The notes under the pieces were generated by a model. That model saw only the letters and a program-made list of their open reading frames with translations, was not told the DNA's origin and made no database searches. Below, piece after piece: positions 8,150-16,705 of a DNA stretch of 64,000 nt; position 1 is the stretch's first letter, and every line of letters starts with the position of its first letter. The DNA comes from Pseudodesulfovibrio hydrargyri. Its GTDB lineage: Bacteria > Desulfobacterota > Desulfovibrionia > Desulfovibrionales > Desulfovibrionaceae. A program made the translations under genes and the position numbers. The stretch lies in assembly GCF_001874525.1 (NCBI RefSeq), contig NZ_LKAQ01000004.1, positions 2,508,730 to 2,572,729 of the forward strand, read 5' to 3'.

Positions 8150-8971
8150 ATGGGTATCTACAAGATAAAATGCGTCCTTTTGGCCTTGTGTCTTTGGAGT
8201 TTTGTCGCGCTTTTGTCGGCCGAACCGGCCCTGGCCGACCATGTCCAATTCTATGTGGACGCATTGCCCCCTTATGCCGTGCTGCACGACGACGGGCCGC
8301 CCACCGGGTTCGCCGTGGCCCTGATGGAGCGGTTGATGCGCACAGCCGGCGAGCACTTCGACGCGACGGACGTTGCGGTCATGACTTGGGCGCGCGCCGT
8401 GCACCATGTCGAAGTCGTTCCCCACGCCGCCTTGCTCGTGCTGACCAAGCTGCCCGAACGGGCCGATCGCTACAAGTGGGTGGGGCCGCTGGACCTGTTG
8501 CCCGTCGGGGTCATTGCCCGCAGGGATTCCGGGGTCGTCGTCGAGCGGCTGGAGGACCTGCTCAAGTACCGGGTGGGCATTGTCCGCAACACGGCTCCCT
8601 ACCGCGTCCTCATCCGCGACCTGCCCGAGGTCGGGCCCAATCTGGTACTGCTCAGCGGTATCCCCGCCCTGCTCAGGATGCTTCGTGAAAGGCGGGTGGA
8701 CGTGATCGTCCAGGCGGACAGGGCGTCAAGAGAGTTGATGCGCGGGGAAGGGATGGATGCGGACGAATATGCCACCATTTTCCATCTCGCCCCGTTGGCG
8801 GTCTATTTCGGGTTCAACAAGAGCACGGACGACGGCTTGATCCATCGGCTCCAATCGGCCCTGGACCGTTTCAAGGAGCCGGATTCGTCGGGAGTCAGCC
8901 CGTACAGCCGGATGCGGGAAGCGTATTTCGGCAGGCCCGCGCCTGGCGTCGAAGAGAAGAAAGCTGAGTGA
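8150..8971 (+). CDS. Periplasmic substrate-binding protein, amino-acid type (SBP_bac_3-like)
   Basis: 273 residues from ATG at 8150. Residues 1-25 are a Sec signal peptide (MGIYKIKCVLLALCLWSF...) ending at ALA-D. The mature protein has the two-lobed layout of family 3 binding proteins: an early ALPPYAVLHDDGPPTGFAVALMERL, then a KYRVGIVRNTAPY hinge and late YFGFNKSTDDGLIHRLQ. There is no adjacent permease or ATPase, so it may feed a distant transporter or serve as a sensor protein; many Desulfovibrio-type genomes carry such orphans. Ligand unknown. It is divergent from rpe with a 140-bp intergenic region. Confidence 0.75.
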   Translation: MGIYKIKCVLLALCLWSFVALLSAEPALADHVQFYVDALPPYAVLHDDGPPTGFAVALMERLMRTAGEHFDATDVAVMTWARAVHHVEVVPHAALLVLTKLPERADRYKWVGPLDLLPVGVIARRDSGVVVERLEDLLKYRVGIVRNTAPYRVLIRDLPEVGPNLVLLSGIPALLRMLRERRVDVIVQADRASRELMRGEGMDADEYATIFHLAPLAVYFGFNKSTDDGLIHRLQSALDRFKEPDSSGVSPYSRMREAYFGRPAPGVEEKKAE

Positions 8972-8984
8972 GTCCGAGGCCCGG

Positions 8985-9311
8985 TCAGGGCTGGTCCTGG
9001 ACCAGCCTCTCGGCGGTGAAGCCGAGCAGCCCACCGAGGACCAGGGCGATGCCCAGGGCCTGGAGCACGCCCAGGGCGCTGGCCGGATAGAGCAGGATGC
9101 CCATGGGCAGGGAGGTCAGCACCGCGATAAGCATGCCCGTGGCCCAGCTCTCCAGCGGCATGCGTGCGTAGGCTATGACGATGCTCAGGGCCAGCCAGTG
9201 GAGCAGGGTGGCGGCCACCGGCTGCCAGGCCGGGGACAGGAAGGCCATGGGGATGGCGTTCAGGATGCCGGCGGCCAGGCCGAGCAGCAGGATCTTGTAC
9301 AACTTGTGCAT
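8985..9311 (-). CDS. Small integral membrane protein, unknown function
   Basis: 108 residues, almost entirely hydrophobic, with about four transmembrane helices (around 5-25, 33-50, 57-76 and 81-100). No charged catalytic motif is visible. It is preceded by AAGG and lies 14 bp upstream of ahbA in the reverse direction, so it could be the last gene of the heme operon, possibly by chance. I do not recognise the family. Confidence 0.6.
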   Translation of the reverse strand: MHKLYKILLLGLAAGILNAIPMAFLSPAWQPVAATLLHWLALSIVIAYARMPLESWATGMLIAVLTSLPMGILLYPASALGVLQALGIALVLGGLLGFTAERLVQDQP

Positions 9312-9325
9312 GGCCTTGGGGCCCT

Positions 9326-9775
9326 CTACTTGTCCATCTTGAAATCGACTTTGATCTTGAACAGCTTGTCCGCCGGGAGGTTGAGCACCTTGATGCCCGT
9401 GGCCTCGGTGATGGAGGCGAGAATCTCCTCCACCGCGTCCATGTCCGGGGCGATCAGCGCGAACCAGACGTTGAACTCGTTCTCGCGCAGATAGTTGTGC
9501 GTCACCCCGTCATGCCTGTTCACCTCGGCCACGAACGCGTCGAGCCGGTCCTCGGGCACGCTGGCCGCGCACAGGGTGGACTGCCAGCCCAGGGACTGGG
9601 ACGAGAAGTTCGCCCCCATGCGCCGGATCAGCCCGGACGCCTTCATGGCCCGCACCCGCTCCAGCACCTCGGCCTCGGTCAAACCGACCTGTTTGCCGAC
9701 CTCCTCGTAAGGACGTGAAGCGAGCGGAAAATGGGACTGGATGATGTCGAGTATCTGCTTGTCGTATGCGTCCAT
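9326..9775 (-). CDS. ahbA: Siroheme decarboxylase subunit, AhbA type (Lrp/AsnC-like)
   Basis: 149 residues from ATG at 9775 with GGAGG nine bases upstream; that GGAGG is contributed by the end of a repeat element (9785-9866). The N-terminus is an AsnC-like winged helix (DKQILDIIQSHF...EVGKQVGLTEAEVLERV) and the C-terminus a RAM-like domain. AhbA/AhbB heterodimers decarboxylate siroheme to 12,18-didecarboxysiroheme. I assign AhbA because of the THNYLRENEFNVWFAL segment; AhbB-type proteins instead carry a CY-x-RP-like segment here, from memory. It is downstream of ahbD and hemB. The partner subunit is not in the window. Confidence 0.75.
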   Translation of the reverse strand: MDAYDKQILDIIQSHFPLASRPYEEVGKQVGLTEAEVLERVRAMKASGLIRRMGANFSSQSLGWQSTLCAASVPEDRLDAFVAEVNRHDGVTHNYLRENEFNVWFALIAPDMDAVEEILASITEATGIKVLNLPADKLFKIKVDFKMDK

Positions 9776-9784
9776 GGGGATAAT

Positions 9785-9866
9785 GCCTCCGGCGGCCAGA
9801 GGAAAAACTTTTGAAAAAGTTTTCCCTCTGGACTCCCTTTCAAAACTTTTTATCGCGCCTTCGGCG
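9785..9866 (+). repeat. Two-hairpin intergenic element, copy 1
   Basis: Begins GCCTCCGGCGGCC, then an inverted repeat (CCAGAGG...CCTCTGG around a CTTTTGAAAAAG core), a linker, AAACTTTTT and a terminal CGCCTTCGGCG hairpin. It points toward copy 2 (9947-10059), 80 bp away, in convergent orientation. Its GCCTCC end, read on the other strand, supplies the ahbA ribosome-binding site. Confidence 0.8.
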
Positions 9867-9946
9867 GATGCGTCCGGTCGCGGTGAATTCTCTTTCAAAA
9901 ACCAGCTTCAGGTCAAGCGATCCGACCTGACATCCCACCCCGTCCT

Positions 9947-10059
9947 CCGCGAAGCGGCACAAAAAGTTTAGGAAAAGGGAGGGATGGGGGTCCGGGGGAA
10001 AGGAGGGAAAGAACCCTTTTCAAAGGATTTTTCCCTCCCTTCCCCCGGCCGCCGGAGGC
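9947..10059 (-). repeat. Two-hairpin intergenic element, copy 2
   Basis: On the minus strand it starts GCCTCCGGCGGCC directly after the ahbD stop codon. A long purine-rich arm (CCGGGGGAAGGGAGGGAAA) pairs, with one mismatch, to TTTCCCTCCTTTCCCCCGG around a CCTTTGAAAAGG core. Then come CCCCCATCCC, AAACTTTTT and the terminal hairpin CCGCTTCGCGG. It may act as a 3'-end structure for ahbD while separating it from ahbA. Confidence 0.85.
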
Positions 10060-11259
10060 TTACGCCTTCGGCTTTTTTTTCGGGGTGTAGGAGCACAGGG
10101 GCTCTTCTTTGAGATAGTGGCCCTTCATGGTCTGGGCCCGGGCGCGGCAGCCGCCGCAGACCTTTTCGTATTCGCAGTGCCCGCACTTGCCGTCGTAGAC
10201 CTCGGGGTTGCGCAGGTTGAGGAACTGCTGGGATTTCTTCCAGATATCCGGGAAGGGGATATCGCGGACATTGCCGCAGTCCAGTTCCAGGTAGCCGCAC
10301 GGCTGCACCTGGCCCCGGTGGGAGATGAAGCAGAACCCGATGCCGCCCAGGCAGCCGCGCGAGACCGCGTCCAGACCGAAGTTCTCGAAGTTGACCGGGA
10401 CGCCTTCCTCCTTGGCCCGCTGGCGCAGGATGCGGTGGTAGTGGGGCGCGCAGGTGGCCTTGAGCTGCATGCTGGTGGTCTTGCGGAAGTCGTAGAACCA
10501 GTTGAGCACGTCCTCGTACTCCTCGGCGGTGATGATCTCGGTGCCGAGTTCCACGGCCCGGCCCGTGGGCACGAGCAGGAAGATGTGCCAGGCGGACGCG
10601 CCGATCCTTTCGCAAAGCTGGAAGATGTCCTTGAACAGGTGCAGGTTGTTCTTGGTCACCGTGGTGTTGATCTGAAACTCGATGCCCACGTCCTTGAGAT
10701 ACTGGATGCCGCGCATGGAGGCGTCGAACGCCCCGAGCTCGCCCCGGAACTCGTCGTGCTGGGCCGCTTCGGGCGCGTCGATGGAGATGGAGCAGCGCTC
10801 GATGCCCGCATCCTTCATCTTCTGGGCGGTCTCCGGGGTGATCAGCGTGCCGTTGGGGGCCATGACGCAGCGCATGCCCTTGGCCTTGGCGTAGGCTATC
10901 AGCTCGTAGACGTCGGCCCGCATCATGGGCTCGCCGCCGGTGAAGATGATGATCGGGGAGCCCACGTCCGGGAAGGTGTCGATGAGCGCCTTGGCCTCCT
11001 CGGTGGACAGTTCGCCCTCGTAGGGCTCGGGGTGCGCCTCGGCCCGGCAGTGCTTGCAGGCCAGGTTGCAGGACCGGGTCACTTCCCAGGCGATGAGCCG
11101 ACAGATGGGCGTGACGCCATCATCGAGAAACCGCTTGGGCGCGTGCTCCGCGCCGGGATGCATCTTGCCGTGGGGGTGCCCGCCGGGGTGTCCGCCTGGA
11201 TGCCCCTCGGGCGGACAGCCGGTCATGGTGCCGGGATGGCCTTTGGGATGTTCACTCAT
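10060..11259 (-). CDS. ahbD: Heme synthase AhbD (radical SAM, Fe-coproporphyrin III decarboxylation)
   Basis: 399 residues. AhbD oxidatively decarboxylates two propionates of iron-coproporphyrin III to give heme b. Visible: a His/Gly/Pro-rich extension (residues 1-37, about nine His), then LIAWEVTRSCNLACKHCRAEA with the radical SAM CxxxCxxC, GGEP for SAM binding, and a C-terminal SPASM-like Cys cluster (RGCLGGIGFC... and CGHCEYEKVCGGCRAR) for extra FeS centres. The start is 1 bp after the hemB stop, so the genes are coupled. AhbD rather than AhbC is chosen from the RLIAWEVTRSCN start and the order in the cluster. The His-rich head is unusual. Confidence 0.9.
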   Translation of the reverse strand: MSEHPKGHPGTMTGCPPEGHPGGHPGGHPHGKMHPGAEHAPKRFLDDGVTPICRLIAWEVTRSCNLACKHCRAEAHPEPYEGELSTEEAKALIDTFPDVGSPIIIFTGGEPMMRADVYELIAYAKAKGMRCVMAPNGTLITPETAQKMKDAGIERCSISIDAPEAAQHDEFRGELGAFDASMRGIQYLKDVGIEFQINTTVTKNNLHLFKDIFQLCERIGASAWHIFLLVPTGRAVELGTEIITAEEYEDVLNWFYDFRKTTSMQLKATCAPHYHRILRQRAKEEGVPVNFENFGLDAVSRGCLGGIGFCFISHRGQVQPCGYLELDCGNVRDIPFPDIWKKSQQFLNLRNPEVYDGKCGHCEYEKVCGGCRARAQTMKGHYLKEEPLCSYTPKKKPKA

Positions 11260-11260
11260 A

Positions 11261-12241
11261 TTATTTCAATACCTTGAGTACGTCTTCGGTGAAGTAGGAC
11301 AGGATCAGGTCCGCGCCCGCGCGCTTGAAGCCGACCAGGGACTCCATGACGATGGACTGCTCGTCGACCCAGCCGTTCAGTGCGGCGGCCTTGATCAGGG
11401 CGTATTCCCCGCTGACCTGGTAGACGGCCACCGGGGTGTCGAAATTGTCGCGGACCAGCCGGACGATGTCCAGGTAGGGCTGGCCGGGCTTGACCATGAG
11501 CATGTCCGCGCCTTCCTCCAGGTCGGCGGCGGCCTCGCGCATGGCCTCGCGCACGTTGGGCGGGTCCATCTGGTAGGTCTTGCGGTCGCCGAACTTGGGC
11601 GCCCCTTCGGCGGCGTCGCGGAACGGGCCGTAGAAGGACGAGGCGTACTTGACCGCGTAGGACATGATCGGGACGTTGATGAAGCCCGCTTCGTCCAGGG
11701 CGGCGCGGATGGCGGCCACGCGGCCGTCCATCATGTCGGACGGGGCGATGATGTCGGCCCCGGCCTTGGCTTGGGACACGGCGGTCCTGGCCAGCAGGTT
11801 CAAGGTCGGGTCGTTCTGGACGTACTCGTTTTTGACCACCCCGCAGTGGCCGTGGGAGGTGTACTCGCACAGGCAGGTGTCGGCCAGGATGATCAGTTCG
11901 GGCCAGCGGGCCTTGAGCATGCGCGTGGCCTTCTGGATGATGCCGTTGTCGTCGTATGCCCCGGAACCCATCTCGTCCTTGGTCTTGGGAATGCCGAAGA
12001 GCATCAGGGCCTTGAGCCCGTTGCCCACGGCCTCGGCCACCTTGATCTCCAGCTGCTTGAGGGAGAGCTGGTACTGGCCGGGCATGGACGGGATTTCCTT
12101 CTTGAAATCCTCGTCGTCGGTGTCGATGACGAAATAGAGCATGACCAGGTCGTTGGCCGTGACCTGGTTTTCCCGTACCAGTTCGCGCATGGCCGGGGAG
12201 GTCCGCAGTCTGCGTCCGCGATAGAAATCCGTGGGTATCAT
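11261..12241 (-). CDS. hemB: Delta-aminolevulinic acid dehydratase (porphobilinogen synthase)
   Basis: 326 residues from ATG at 12241 ([19 protein letters not shown]), preceded by GGAG. It condenses two 5-aminolevulinate molecules to porphobilinogen, the first common tetrapyrrole step, which here feeds siroheme and then heme. Signatures: N-terminal [16 protein letters not shown]; the metal-site segment [17 protein letters not shown] with three Cys, indicating a zinc-type enzyme; [17 protein letters not shown] with an active-site Lys; and [13 protein letters not shown] with the Schiff-base Lys. Directly followed by ahbD. Separated from upstream ahbC by a terminator. Confidence 0.97.
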   Translation of the reverse strand: MIPTDFYRGRRLRTSPAMRELVRENQVTANDLVMLYFVIDTDDEDFKKEIPSMPGQYQLSLKQLEIKVAEAVGNGLKALMLFGIPKTKDEMGSGAYDDNGIIQKATRMLKARWPELIILADTCLCEYTSHGHCGVVKNEYVQNDPTLNLLARTAVSQAKAGADIIAPSDMMDGRVAAIRAALDEAGFINVPIMSYAVKYASSFYGPFRDAAEGAPKFGDRKTYQMDPPNVREAMREAAADLEEGADMLMVKPGQPYLDIVRLVRDNFDTPVAVYQVSGEYALIKAAALNGWVDEQSIVMESLVGFKRAGADLILSYFTEDVLKVLK

Positions 12242-12358
12242 GTATCCGCTCCAGGAAAGAGATTCAGTTTGACTACTACTATACCTGTCCGCGCCCATCC
12301 CGCAAGTTGGTGCAGCAATTCGCATCCGAAGCCGGGAGCGTCGTGGAACGTTGTGAAA

Positions 12359-12398
12359 AAGGCCGGGACCTCTCCCGGAAAGGGGAGGTCCCGGCCTT
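12359..12398 (-). terminator. Intrinsic terminator after ahbC
   Basis: A 12-bp perfect stem (GGCCGGGACCTC/GAGGTCCCGGCC) with a 12-base loop is followed on the minus strand by TTTTTC. It suggests that ahbC and hemB-ahbD are at least partly separate transcripts. Confidence 0.85.
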
Positions 12399-12412
12399 GC
12401 GGATCGCTTTGC

Positions 12413-13606
12413 TTACAGCTTCTCGCCGGTGATTTCTTCGTCGGTGAGGTAGCAGGCGGGGTCCTGGGCCCAGAAGTCGCCGTAGTAGGCCTCGGCGCGG
12501 GCGCGGAAGTTGCCGCCGCAGATGTTCAGGAAGCGGCAGCCGGCGCAGCGGCCGCCCACATGGGGGCGCTTGTCCTTGAGCTTGTGCAGGAGCTCGATGT
12601 TCTCATCGGTCCAGATCTCGGAGAAGGGGCGTTCCAGGACGTTGCCGAAGGTGTGGTGGCGCATGAACTGGTCGGCGTGGACCTGGCCGTCCCAGGAGAT
12701 ACAGCCGATGCCGCGTCCGGAGGAGTTGCCCTCGTTCCACTTGAGCAGTTCAAGCACTTCCTTGGCCCGTTCGGGGTCTTCCTTGAGCAGGCGGTAGTAG
12801 ACCAGGGGGCCGTCGGCGTGGTTGTCCACGGTCAGGACCTCCTTGGGCAGCCCCTTGTCGAACAGCGCCCGGGTGCGGTCCATGATCAGGTTGACCACGT
12901 CGCGGGTCTCCTGGTGGTTCAAATCCTCGTTGATCAACTCGGAACCCCGGCCGGAGTAGACCAGGTGGTAGAAACAGATGCGCGGGATGTCCAACTGCTC
13001 GATGAGGTCGAACAGGTGGGGGATCTCCACGGCGTTGCGCTTGTTGATGGTGAAGCGCAGGCCAACCTTGAGGCCTTCGGCCTTGCAGTTCTCGATGCCC
13101 TTGAGGGCCTGCTTGTAGGCGCCCTTGACGCCGCGGAACTTGTCGTGGACCTCCTCGTTGCCGTCGATGGAGATGCCCACGTAGGACAGGCCGACTTCCT
13201 TGAGCTCGCGGGCCTTGGACTTGGTGATCAGGGTGCCGTTGGTGGAGATGACCGCGCGCATGCCCTTTTCCCTGGCGTACTTGGCCAGTTCCACCAGGTC
13301 CTCGCGGACCAGGGGCTCGCCGCCGGAGAAGAGCATGACCGGCGCGCCGAACTGGGCCAGGTCGTCGATCATCTCCTTGGCCTTTTCGGTGGAGATGGGG
13401 TCTTCGTGGGAACTCGGGTCCACGGCGTGGGCGTAACAGTGCACGCACTTGAGGTTGCACCGCTGGGTCATGTTCCAGACCACCACGGGCTTCTTGTCTT
13501 TTGAAAATTGGAGCAGATGGGACGGCAGCTGCCCGGATTCGCGGTTGTAACGCAAGGCGTCGGAAGCTTCGACGGCGCCGCAGTACAATTTGGAAATGCC
13601 TATCAT
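12413..13606 (-). CDS. ahbC: 12,18-didecarboxysiroheme deacetylase AhbC (radical SAM)
   Basis: 397 residues from ATG at 13606 (MIGISKLYCGAVEASDALRY), with AGAGG upstream; the frame is open upstream but not protein-like. AhbC removes the two acetate side chains of didecarboxysiroheme, giving iron-coproporphyrin III, the substrate of AhbD. The ISKLYCG...DALRY head and WNMTQRCNLKCVHCYAHA (radical SAM cluster Cys), FSGGEP, and the C-terminal CAGCRFLNICGGNFRARAE SPASM Cys set fit AhbC/NirJ-type enzymes. It heads the heme gene group, followed by a terminator and hemB. Together with hemB, ahbD and ahbA this covers most of the siroheme-to-heme route. Confidence 0.92.
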   Translation of the reverse strand: MIGISKLYCGAVEASDALRYNRESGQLPSHLLQFSKDKKPVVVWNMTQRCNLKCVHCYAHAVDPSSHEDPISTEKAKEMIDDLAQFGAPVMLFSGGEPLVREDLVELAKYAREKGMRAVISTNGTLITKSKARELKEVGLSYVGISIDGNEEVHDKFRGVKGAYKQALKGIENCKAEGLKVGLRFTINKRNAVEIPHLFDLIEQLDIPRICFYHLVYSGRGSELINEDLNHQETRDVVNLIMDRTRALFDKGLPKEVLTVDNHADGPLVYYRLLKEDPERAKEVLELLKWNEGNSSGRGIGCISWDGQVHADQFMRHHTFGNVLERPFSEIWTDENIELLHKLKDKRPHVGGRCAGCRFLNICGGNFRARAEAYYGDFWAQDPACYLTDEEITGEKL

Positions 13607-13748
13607 TAATATACCTCTCAGGTGAAATGAAGGTCTCTCAGGTAGCACACAAACTGCGCTGTGTAAAAGACGAAAAAAGAGGCCAGGAATGGCCCCTTGT
13701 CGCGTCCCTGTCCGCAAAGGTAAGAACTATTCTCGGAAAGTCAAGAAA

Positions 13749-14948
13749 TCATTGCAGGGCCTGATCCGCCAGCCTGATTTCAACCCTGCGGTTTCGCTGC
13801 TGATCCGCCGCAGTGGTCCCTGCGGTCAGGGGACGGGACTTGCCGAAACCCACGGCCTCGATGAGGTCCGGGTTGATGCGCCACTTGTCCACCAGGTACG
13901 CCTTGACCGCGTCGGCCCGCTTCTTGGACAGGTCGAGGTTGTACCGGGCGTCGCCCGAGGCGTCGGTGTGCCCGCCGACCACGATGCTCTTTCCCTTGAA
14001 TTCTGGCGAGTTCAGGGTCTCGCCCAGGGCGTCGAGAACGGCGTGGGACTCGGGCTTGATGGTCGCCTTGTCGAAGTCGAACTGGATGTCCAGATCCACG
14101 CCCGAGATGCCGGGCCGGGGCGTCGCGTCCTCGCCGGTCCGTGCGGCCTCGTCTTCCGCGTCGCCCCGCGCGGGCTGCCCGGCGGCCGGGCCCGAGGACA
14201 CGGCCGGGGCCGGGGAGGTCTCGGGCGGGAGGTCCGCGCCCTGCGCGCCGTCGGTGGGACCGGCCATGAGCCCGCTTTTCACCGCCTCCGGGGTGGAGGC
14301 GTAAGGGAACCGCGAATCCGGGTCGGGCAGCCAGGACTTGAGCGGCACGGCCATGTCCCTGGCGATGGCGCGGATCATCTGGTTGAACGGGCTGTGCGAC
14401 ATGCGCGTCTCGTGGACCACCACCACGAAGTCTTCCGGGTCGCGCTGCTCAATGCGCGAAGACTGGATCATGGTCCAGAGCAGGGTGCCGCTGCCCGCGG
14501 CGTAGACGTCCACCTGAATGGTCACGGCCGAGTCGTCCAGGGTGGTGCCGTCGTAGAAATAGGGCACCTTGCCGATGACCAGCAGGTCCGCGCCGCGCCG
14601 TCTGGCCGATTCCAGGGCCGAGGAATACCCCTGGTAGCCGTAGCCCGGGGCCAGCTCCATGGTCGAGAACAGCCGCTCCTCGGTCCAGACGTTGAAGAAT
14701 ATCTGGGTGAACGAGGCGGACAGGGCCGCGTGGTCCGGGCTTTCCTGCTGGATGATGAACGGGTGGAAATAGGCGGTCAGGGGCGTGTACTGCCTGCCCT
14801 TGGGGTGGACCGAGACCTGGAGCGCCGATTTCCTGACGGGCGCGTCCGTGTATATCCTGGTCTGGTCGGTCAGGGAGAGGTCCACGTGCGAACACGCGGC
14901 TATGGTCAGCAACAGGCTGAAAAGAAGAGCTTTTTTCATATCATTCAC
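13749..14948 (-). CDS. OmpA-family outer membrane lipoprotein
   Basis: 399 residues. Lipoprotein signal peptide with lipobox LTIAAC (Cys about residue 19). Residues about 30-240 are an unrecognised periplasmic domain; a Pro/Ala/Glu-rich linker follows (about 245-270). The C-terminal 120 residues are an OmpA peptidoglycan-binding domain: IQFDFDKATIKPESHAVLD, VVGGHTDASGDARYN, LSKKRADAVKAYLV and NRRVEIRL. It probably tethers the outer membrane to peptidoglycan. The start is uncertain: ATG at 14948 or 14939, neither with a good ribosome site. Neighbours are also envelope proteins on the same strand. Confidence 0.88.
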   Translation of the reverse strand: MNDMKKALLFSLLLTIAACSHVDLSLTDQTRIYTDAPVRKSALQVSVHPKGRQYTPLTAYFHPFIIQQESPDHAALSASFTQIFFNVWTEERLFSTMELAPGYGYQGYSSALESARRRGADLLVIGKVPYFYDGTTLDDSAVTIQVDVYAAGSGTLLWTMIQSSRIEQRDPEDFVVVVHETRMSHSPFNQMIRAIARDMAVPLKSWLPDPDSRFPYASTPEAVKSGLMAGPTDGAQGADLPPETSPAPAVSSGPAAGQPARGDAEDEAARTGEDATPRPGISGVDLDIQFDFDKATIKPESHAVLDALGETLNSPEFKGKSIVVGGHTDASGDARYNLDLSKKRADAVKAYLVDKWRINPDLIEAVGFGKSRPLTAGTTAADQQRNRRVEIRLADQALQ

Positions 14949-15042
14949 CGGCTGATGGTTGATGCCGCCCGGAACTGCCCGCCGGGTTTGCGACGGGGCC
15001 GGAATCCTTGGCGGGATCAGAGCAATATGTATGCCGGTGAAT

Positions 15043-15378
15043 CTACTGGAGGGTCTGGGTGGGCGAGGGCGCGGACTCGATGGATTCCAGGAGCTGCTCG
15101 CGCGACTCCTGGAGCCCCTGGCGCAGGAGCAGCTTCTTGCCGGTGGAGAGCTTCCGGAACTCGGGCCGGTCGGCCAGTTCCGAAAGCCTCTCCATCTCGA
15201 CGATGACGCTGCGGATGAGCTTGTGGATGTCCCGCTCCCTCGGGTTGAGCTGGGAGGCGAGCAGGGCCAGGTCGCGGATCTCCATGGCCATCCGCTTGAA
15301 GGCGCGCGGATCGGTCTGGCTCGCCAGCTTGCGGTGGGCCTTGTAGGTCTCGATTCTGCGTTTGAACCATCCGATCAT
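15043..15378 (-). CDS. Small charged protein of unknown function
   Basis: 111 residues, Arg/Lys/Glu-rich and predicted helical throughout, without membrane segments. It starts MIGWFKRRIETYKAHRKL after a GAGGAC site and lies 9 bp downstream of the Yip1-like gene, so it is probably co-expressed. No motif recognised; a cytoplasmic accessory to the neighbouring membrane protein is only a guess. Confidence 0.65.
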   Translation of the reverse strand: MIGWFKRRIETYKAHRKLASQTDPRAFKRMAMEIRDLALLASQLNPRERDIHKLIRSVIVEMERLSELADRPEFRKLSTGKKLLLRQGLQESREQLLESIESAPSPTQTLQ

Positions 15379-15387
15379 GGGCGTCCT

Positions 15388-16614
15388 CTAAACGGTCGGC
15401 ACCTGGCCCCGCATCATGAGCACGGCCGCGATCATGCCCAGCAGGAAGGGAATCAGGAGCACGGCCACGATCTTGGTGTAACCTACCTTGTGGATGTATT
15501 TCAGGCCGATGGCGGTCAGAATCAGGGTCCAGACGGCGTTGATCAACATCCAGCTCGCCATGAAGTTCGCCGTGAACATGGGGATTATCCCGATCATCAT
15601 CGGCGCGTAGGCGTAGGCCACGGCCCGGAACGACCCTTCGAATCCCTTGTTGCCCGATTTGAGCATGCTGAGGATGAGGTGGTAGAAACCGGAGATGGCG
15701 AACAGGGACAGGGCCACGACGGCCGGGGTGAGCAGAAGCTCGAAGAGTCCGTTGACGGCGTCGTAGGGCACGGCCTCAAGCCCATGTGCCGTCACGTTCA
15801 TGCCCGGAGTCAGTCCGGCCACGCCCCAGGCGTACTGGACCACGGTCTGGATCATGGAGACCAGGATGGCGAAGGTCAGGGGCTTGGACAGCCCGTTGCC
15901 CACGGGCATGACCGAGAAGAACAGGCGCGGCGAGAACAGGACCAGCTTCAGGGTCAGGAACAGGCCGTGGAAGAAGCCGTAGCGGTCCAGCTGCTCGAAG
16001 GGCGGCGGCACCTGCATGGGGGCCACCTCGTCCTCGTCGCCGTCCGCGAACTCGACCTGCATGGGGTCCGGGAAATCCTCGTTGAATTCGCCGGTCCAGC
16101 CGGGCACGGGCTGCTGATCCTGATAGGCGTCATGCCGCCGGTCGCCGGCATTGTCGTAATGGTCGTCGTAGGGCGCGTTCCCCGGCTCGTCATAGGCGTC
16201 GTCGTAAGGCTCGTCCCGGGGCGCACGGGGCTTTTCGGGCGGGGTCATGGTGTGCAGCCGCTGCCACAGCCCGTCGCCGTTGTCCTCTTCCTCGGGCAGG
16301 CCCGGAAAGGCCCTGTCCTCGGGCTCCTCGCCTTTCTCGGGACGGGCCGGGGCGGGGGGGCGCAGTCCGCTTCCTATTACGGGCGGGGTTCTTGGCTTGA
16401 TCCTGGGCTCGGCGGTCCTGCGCGCCGCCGGTTCGGTCTTGTGCTCGGGCCGGGCGGACGGTTCGGGCTCCTCGATGAGGAACTCCTCCTCGGGCAGGTC
16501 GCGGAACTTGAATTTGGTCTGGCATTTGGGACAGGTCGCCACCTGGGAGCGGGCGGGTATCTTGCTCTCGTCCACCTCGCGGGTGAACCTGCATTCGGGA
16601 CATATTATCTGCAT
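15388..16614 (-). CDS. Zinc-ribbon plus Yip1-domain membrane protein
   Basis: 408 residues. The N-terminus is an MJ0042-type zinc ribbon with C5, C8, C28 and C31 (CPEC...CPKC). Residues about 45-200 are a Pro/Asp/Glu/Tyr-rich, probably disordered linker. The C-terminal 200 residues hold about five transmembrane helices in the layout of a Yip1 domain (FFHGLFLTLKLVLFSPRLFF entry helix, then ALSLFAISGFYHLILSML). Good AAGGAAAG site. The family is common in deltaproteobacteria, with unknown function. It is the first gene of a pair with the one at 15043. Confidence 0.8.
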   Translation of the reverse strand: MQIICPECRFTREVDESKIPARSQVATCPKCQTKFKFRDLPEEEFLIEEPEPSARPEHKTEPAARRTAEPRIKPRTPPVIGSGLRPPAPARPEKGEEPEDRAFPGLPEEEDNGDGLWQRLHTMTPPEKPRAPRDEPYDDAYDEPGNAPYDDHYDNAGDRRHDAYQDQQPVPGWTGEFNEDFPDPMQVEFADGDEDEVAPMQVPPPFEQLDRYGFFHGLFLTLKLVLFSPRLFFSVMPVGNGLSKPLTFAILVSMIQTVVQYAWGVAGLTPGMNVTAHGLEAVPYDAVNGLFELLLTPAVVALSLFAISGFYHLILSMLKSGNKGFEGSFRAVAYAYAPMMIGIIPMFTANFMASWMLINAVWTLILTAIGLKYIHKVGYTKIVAVLLIPFLLGMIAAVLMMRGQVPTV

Positions 16615-16705
16615 TGTCTTTCCTTGAAGGACATGAATATCGATCGCTGATCGGTCGTATACATTTTGTAGGTCAGAATCAAGCGATCTGCAACGTACTG
16701 CACGA

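Noticed and set aside
11054..13504. 816-codon open frame on the plus strand
   Set aside because: It is antisense to hemB and ahbC; open only because of high GC at third positions, and the protein sequence has no domain.
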